DNA from: CAG-273 sp964618105
GTDB taxonomy: Bacteria > Bacillota > Clostridia > TANB77 > CAG-508
Length of the DNA: 17,247 nt
Assembly (NCBI GenBank): GCA_964618105.1
Contig: CAZUAJ010000017.1
Location: 1 to 17,247, forward strand
Direction of reading: 5' to 3'
Shown: in pieces, positions 14,334-17,247 of the stretch
How positions within the stretch are numbered: position 1 is the first letter of the stretch
Layout of the letters: every line of letters starts with the position of its first letter
Translations under genes and position numbers: made by a program
The notes under the pieces: generated by a model
The model's database searches: none
Told to the model about the DNA's origin: nothing
The model's input: the letters and a program-made list of their open reading frames with translations, nothing else

Positions 14334-15665
14334 ATGAAAAAAGTGAGAAAAATATTTAGTTATTTAATAATGTTTACTGCAATTATTGTATTAATAGTTT
14401 TTTATAACAAATATAATTTCAACAATTTTGATAAAAATATAAGACTGAAAAATGCAACTAATTTTGTTAGAGATAGCAAAGTAAAATATTCAAAAAGTCC
14501 TAGTTACAAAATAGAAAATACTAACTATAATGATGCAATGTTTTCTCAAACTATATCGGTAAAACCAAATACACCATATAAAGTAACTTGTATGGTAAAA
14601 ACAAACAATGTGCAAAAACAAAATAAAAATGCAGATGGTGGTGTATATATTTGCTTAAATGGTTCAGAAGAAAGTTCAAAAGGATTAGAAGGAACGAATG
14701 AATGGCAAGAAATAAGTCTTATGTTCAATTCAAAAAACAAAACTGAAGTAAATGTTGGTTTTAGATTAGGGGGAAACGAAAATTTAGTAAAAGGTGAAGC
14801 TTGGTTTTCAAATTTTAAATTAGAGAAAGGTGTTTCATCTTCTTCGAACGTTTGGAATATGGTGTGTTTTATATTTCCGAGTATAGATGTAAATGTAAAA
14901 GTAAATGGAAAAGAAGAAAATGTAAATTTAAAAATGTCAGATGATGACATATATACTGTTCAAACTAATTTAAATAGATTTAAGTCTTCTATAAAAGAAA
15001 TAAGTAATAATAAAATAAAAATAAACTATGACGAATATATAATTAGCGAACCAATAAAAAATATTTCTTATGATGAAGAAAATGCTTACTATATATCTGC
15101 CAATGATGTGTATGAATATATAAATTCTTATGTTGAAGAAAAAGAATATGACCATATTTATATAGCATTTAGAATGGCAGATAAGCAAAGTGGGAATGTA
15201 ACATTAACCAGTGACTGGATAGGTCTAGGTGGGATGGATTATTATGGAATAGGTTTTTCAAATATTCGTATGCCAGATGATAATAAAAATTTAGTATATA
15301 AATTTAATTACAAGGTAAACACATTTCCAGAAGAAGTTTTTATACATGAGTTTTTACACACATTAGAACAAAATGCAAAAGAATATAATTATGAAATACC
15401 AGAGCTACACGATTATGCGCAATATGGTTACACAGAAGATAGTAAACAGGGATTAAAAAAATGGTATATTGACTATATGAATAAAACAATAAACTATAAC
15501 GGAACAAATGTAGGTTTACCTACAGAAATTTATACTTGTAGACCAATACATGAGAGTAATTTTAAGTATGCAACAGAAACTCTTGCATTTAAAGAACCAC
15601 AAGGCGTTATAGAGATAATTCAAAGCATAATAAGAAGAATAGAAAAACTATTTCAAATTAAATAA
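14334..15665 (+). CDS. Membrane-anchored HExxH protein, putative zinc metalloprotease, unrecognised family
   Basis: I do not recognise this 443-residue protein. It has a basic start and one hydrophobic helix (about 7-24) without a lipobox or clear signal-peptidase site. That suggests an N-terminal membrane anchor with the rest outside. Residues about 36-175 look like a beta-sandwich carbohydrate-binding type module: SQTISVKPNTPYKVTCMVKT, then NEWQEISLMFN, then GEAWFSNFKLEKG. A middle region (about 180-330) precedes VFIHEFLHTLEQN, with H338-E339-x-x-H342 as a zinc site. E345 or H359 (in ELHDYAQYGY) could be the third ligand. It ends in a basic amphipathic stretch. GGAGTG (14318-14323) precedes ATG 14334. 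It lies between ileS and queA with no functional link that I can see. Codon use and AT content look like those of the neighbours. Protease activity is inferred from the motif only. Confidence 0.7.
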   Translation: MKKVRKIFSYLIMFTAIIVLIVFYNKYNFNNFDKNIRLKNATNFVRDSKVKYSKSPSYKIENTNYNDAMFSQTISVKPNTPYKVTCMVKTNNVQKQNKNADGGVYICLNGSEESSKGLEGTNEWQEISLMFNSKNKTEVNVGFRLGGNENLVKGEAWFSNFKLEKGVSSSSNVWNMVCFIFPSIDVNVKVNGKEENVNLKMSDDDIYTVQTNLNRFKSSIKEISNNKIKINYDEYIISEPIKNISYDEENAYYISANDVYEYINSYVEEKEYDHIYIAFRMADKQSGNVTLTSDWIGLGGMDYYGIGFSNIRMPDDNKNLVYKFNYKVNTFPEEVFIHEFLHTLEQNAKEYNYEIPELHDYAQYGYTEDSKQGLKKWYIDYMNKTINYNGTNVGLPTEIYTCRPIHESNFKYATETLAFKEPQGVIEIIQSIIRRIEKLFQIK

Positions 15666-15696
15666 TTTACAATTAAAATATGGGAGATAACACAAA

Positions 15697-16722
15697 ATGA
15701 AAGTATCAGACTTTAATTATAATTTACCAAAAAATTTAATAGCACAAGTGCCAATAAAAACTAGAGATCAATCTAGGTTGATGATATTAAATAGAAATAG
15801 TAGGACAATAGAGCATAAAATTTTTAAAGATATTATAAATTACCTAGAGCCAGGAGATTGCTTAGTAAGAAATAATACAAAAGTTATTCCAGCACGTTTA
15901 TATGGAACAAAACAAGGGACTGGTGCAAATGTTGAATTTTTATTACTAAAAAGAATAGAAGAAGATATTTGGGAAGTAATGGTAAAACCAGGAAAGAAAC
16001 TAATGCCTGGTGTAAAAGTGGATTTTGGAAACGGACTTTTAAAAGCTGAAATTATAGAAAAACTTGAAGGTGGAAACAGAAAAGTTAAATTTGAATATAA
16101 TGGCATATTTAACGAAATATTAAATGAAATAGGTTTAATGCCTTTACCACCATATATACATGAAAAATTAAAAGAAAAAGACAGGTATCAAACTGTATAT
16201 GCAAAATATGAAGGTTCAGCAGCTGCACCAACAGCAGGTTTACATTTTACAGAAGACTTATTTGAACAATTAAAACGAAAAGGAATAGAAGTTGCAAATG
16301 TTACATTACATGTTGGAATTGGAACATTTAGACCTGTAAAAGTAGAAAATATAGAAGAACATGATATGCATTCAGAACATTTTTACATAAAAGCTGAAGA
16401 TGCTGAAAAAATAAATAAAGCAAAAAGAGAAGGACATAGAGTAATTGCTGTTGGTACAACTTCATGTAGAGTACTAGAAAGTATAGCAGATGAAAATGGA
16501 CATGTAAAAGATATTGAAGGAGATACTAGCATATTTATATATCCAGGATATAAGTTTAAATGTTTAGATGCATTAATTACAAATTTTCATTTACCAGAAT
16601 CAACATTAATAATGTTAGTGTCAGCTTTAGCTGGAAAGGAATTTGTAATGCAAGCATATGAAGAGGCTGTGCGTGAACAGTACAAGTTTTTCTCATTTGG
16701 AGATGCTATGCTCATATATTAA
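15697..16722 (+). CDS. queA: S-adenosylmethionine:tRNA ribosyltransferase-isomerase QueA
   Basis: QueA transfers and isomerises the ribosyl part of SAM onto 7-aminomethyl-7-deazaguanine in tRNA, forming epoxyqueuosine at position 34 of GUN anticodons. The product has 341 residues, the usual length. Family segments are SDFNYNLPKNLIAQVP at the N-terminus, DCLVRNNTKVIPARLYG, GSAAAPTAGLHFT, NVTLHVGIGTFRPV, VGTTSCRVLESI and FHLPESTLIMLVSALAG. ATG 15697 follows GGGAG at 15682-15686, 31 nt after the upstream stop. It is followed by tgt, whose product makes the QueA substrate on tRNA, the standard Firmicute pairing. ruvA and ruvB, which often precede queA, are absent here. Confidence 0.97.
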   Translation: MKVSDFNYNLPKNLIAQVPIKTRDQSRLMILNRNSRTIEHKIFKDIINYLEPGDCLVRNNTKVIPARLYGTKQGTGANVEFLLLKRIEEDIWEVMVKPGKKLMPGVKVDFGNGLLKAEIIEKLEGGNRKVKFEYNGIFNEILNEIGLMPLPPYIHEKLKEKDRYQTVYAKYEGSAAAPTAGLHFTEDLFEQLKRKGIEVANVTLHVGIGTFRPVKVENIEEHDMHSEHFYIKAEDAEKINKAKREGHRVIAVGTTSCRVLESIADENGHVKDIEGDTSIFIYPGYKFKCLDALITNFHLPESTLIMLVSALAGKEFVMQAYEEAVREQYKFFSFGDAMLIY

Positions 16723-16724
16723 GC

Positions 16725-16754
16725 TTGTGAAATTTAGGAACAAAGTAATATAAT
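16725..16754 (+). promoter_or_regulatory. Possible sigma-A promoter ahead of tgt
   Basis: TATAAT (16749-16754) lies 18 nt downstream of a weak TTGTGA (16725-16730), in the 74-nt gap between queA and tgt. It could give tgt its own transcript, although the genes may simply be co-transcribed. In such AT-rich sequence a single perfect hexamer is weak evidence. Confidence 0.35.
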
Positions 16755-16796
16755 GTTTTTTAAAGTATAAAAATAAAAAGGAGAAATGGAGAAAAA

Positions 16797-17247
16797 ATGA
16801 ACCAAGCAGTAACTTATGAGCTGTTGCATGTAGATAAAAATTCAGGAGCTAGGCGTGGAGTAGTACACACTCCACACGGTGATATACAAACACCAGTATT
16901 TATGCCAGTTGGAACACAAGCAACAGTAAAATCTATGACACCAGAAGAATTAAAAAATGAAGTTGGTGCACAAATAATATTATCAAATACATATCATTTG
17001 TATTTAAGACCACGGACATGAATTAGTAAAACAGGCAGGTGGACTTCATAATTTTATGAGATGGGACAAGCCAATTTTAACTGATTGTGGTGGATTTCAA
17101 GTTTTTAGTTTAAGTGACTTAAGAACAATTTCAGAAAATGGAGTTGAGTTTAAGTCACATTTGGATGGAAGTAAGCATTTATTTACACCTGAAAAAGTAA
17201 TGGAAATAGAAGAAGCATTAGGTGCAGATATAATAATGTCTTTTGAT
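16797..17247 (+). pseudogene. tgt: tRNA-guanine transglycosylase, frameshifted and 3' partial
   Basis: Tgt exchanges the guanine at position 34 of tRNA for preQ1, the step before QueA. The first frame encodes YELLHVDKNSGARRGVVHTP through SNTYHLYLRP (to P72, base 17012). It then runs into RT and a TGA at 17019-17021. The expected continuation GHELVKQAGGLHNFMRWD is in the next frame, starting with GGA at 17014. It stays open to the window end with TDCGGFQVFSLSDLR, where D96 (corrected numbering) is a conserved active-site aspartate, and GADIIMSFD. So one surplus base lies within CCAC (17010-17013). It may be a real mutation or a sequence error; the intact coding character on both sides favours an error or a very recent event. 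The start ATG 16797 has GGAG at 16788-16791. The zinc-binding C-terminus is beyond the window. Confidence 0.9.

Noticed and set aside
14546..14950. 134-codon minus-strand frame opposite the HExxH protein
   Set aside because: It is low-complexity Phe/Ser/Thr-rich sequence with no start signal. The plus-strand frame has a membrane anchor, domains and a ribosome binding site.

Overview
The window is a very AT-rich, densely coded stretch of bacterial chromosome, made almost entirely of housekeeping genes. Several features point to a low-GC, endospore-forming Clostridia-type Firmicute. There is an intact sporulation sigma factor sigma-K with its pro-sequence and a RuvC resolvase (Bacillus-type Bacilli usually use RecU instead). 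There are also AGGAGG-type ribosome binding sites, TTGACA/TATAAT promoters and an L21 leader RNA. The lineage is an inference from gene content; I could not place it more finely.

Layout. (1) About 67-7016, plus strand: one promoter ahead of a compact six-gene run. The genes are murB (peptidoglycan precursor), a membrane-anchored YvcK/CofD-like protein, a bacterial glycogen-debranching glucosidase (GH133 type), ruvC, holA (DNA polymerase III delta) and a small zinc-phospholipase-C-fold protein. It ends at a 14-bp perfect hairpin. (2) 7033-7731, minus strand: sigK, convergent on the same hairpin. (3) 7895-8808, plus: strong promoter, L21 leader, rplU, rpmA, intrinsic terminator. (4) 8954-14187, plus: strong promoter, about 115-nt leader, trpS, obgE, ileS. 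(5) 14192-17247, plus: an inverted-repeat element, an unrecognised membrane-anchored protein with an HExxH motif, queA, and a tgt that is frameshifted and cut by the window edge.

How the genes work together. Groups 3 and 4 are translation genes: ribosomal proteins L21 and L27, a ribosome-assembly GTPase, two aminoacyl-tRNA synthetases and two queuosine enzymes. Group 1 mixes cell-wall, carbon-store, recombination and replication functions.

The least ordinary items are as follows. A 37-bp perfect inverted repeat sits between ruvC and holA and is built of three TGTCAG...CTGACA hairpin units. A related but asymmetric element follows ileS, and both carry a GG(G/T)GACGTT core. The YvcK-like protein has degenerate signature motifs plus two membrane segments and a charged tail. 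TrpRS carries a Cx21Cx6Cx2C set that nearly matches the known [4Fe-4S] motif. L27 has no cleavable N-terminal extension, and its protease gene prp/ysxB is absent from its usual place. The 443-residue anchored HExxH protein is unassigned. tgt has a one-base frameshift. I do not see a mobile transposase gene, CRISPR array, rRNA, tRNA or an obvious new defence system in this window.
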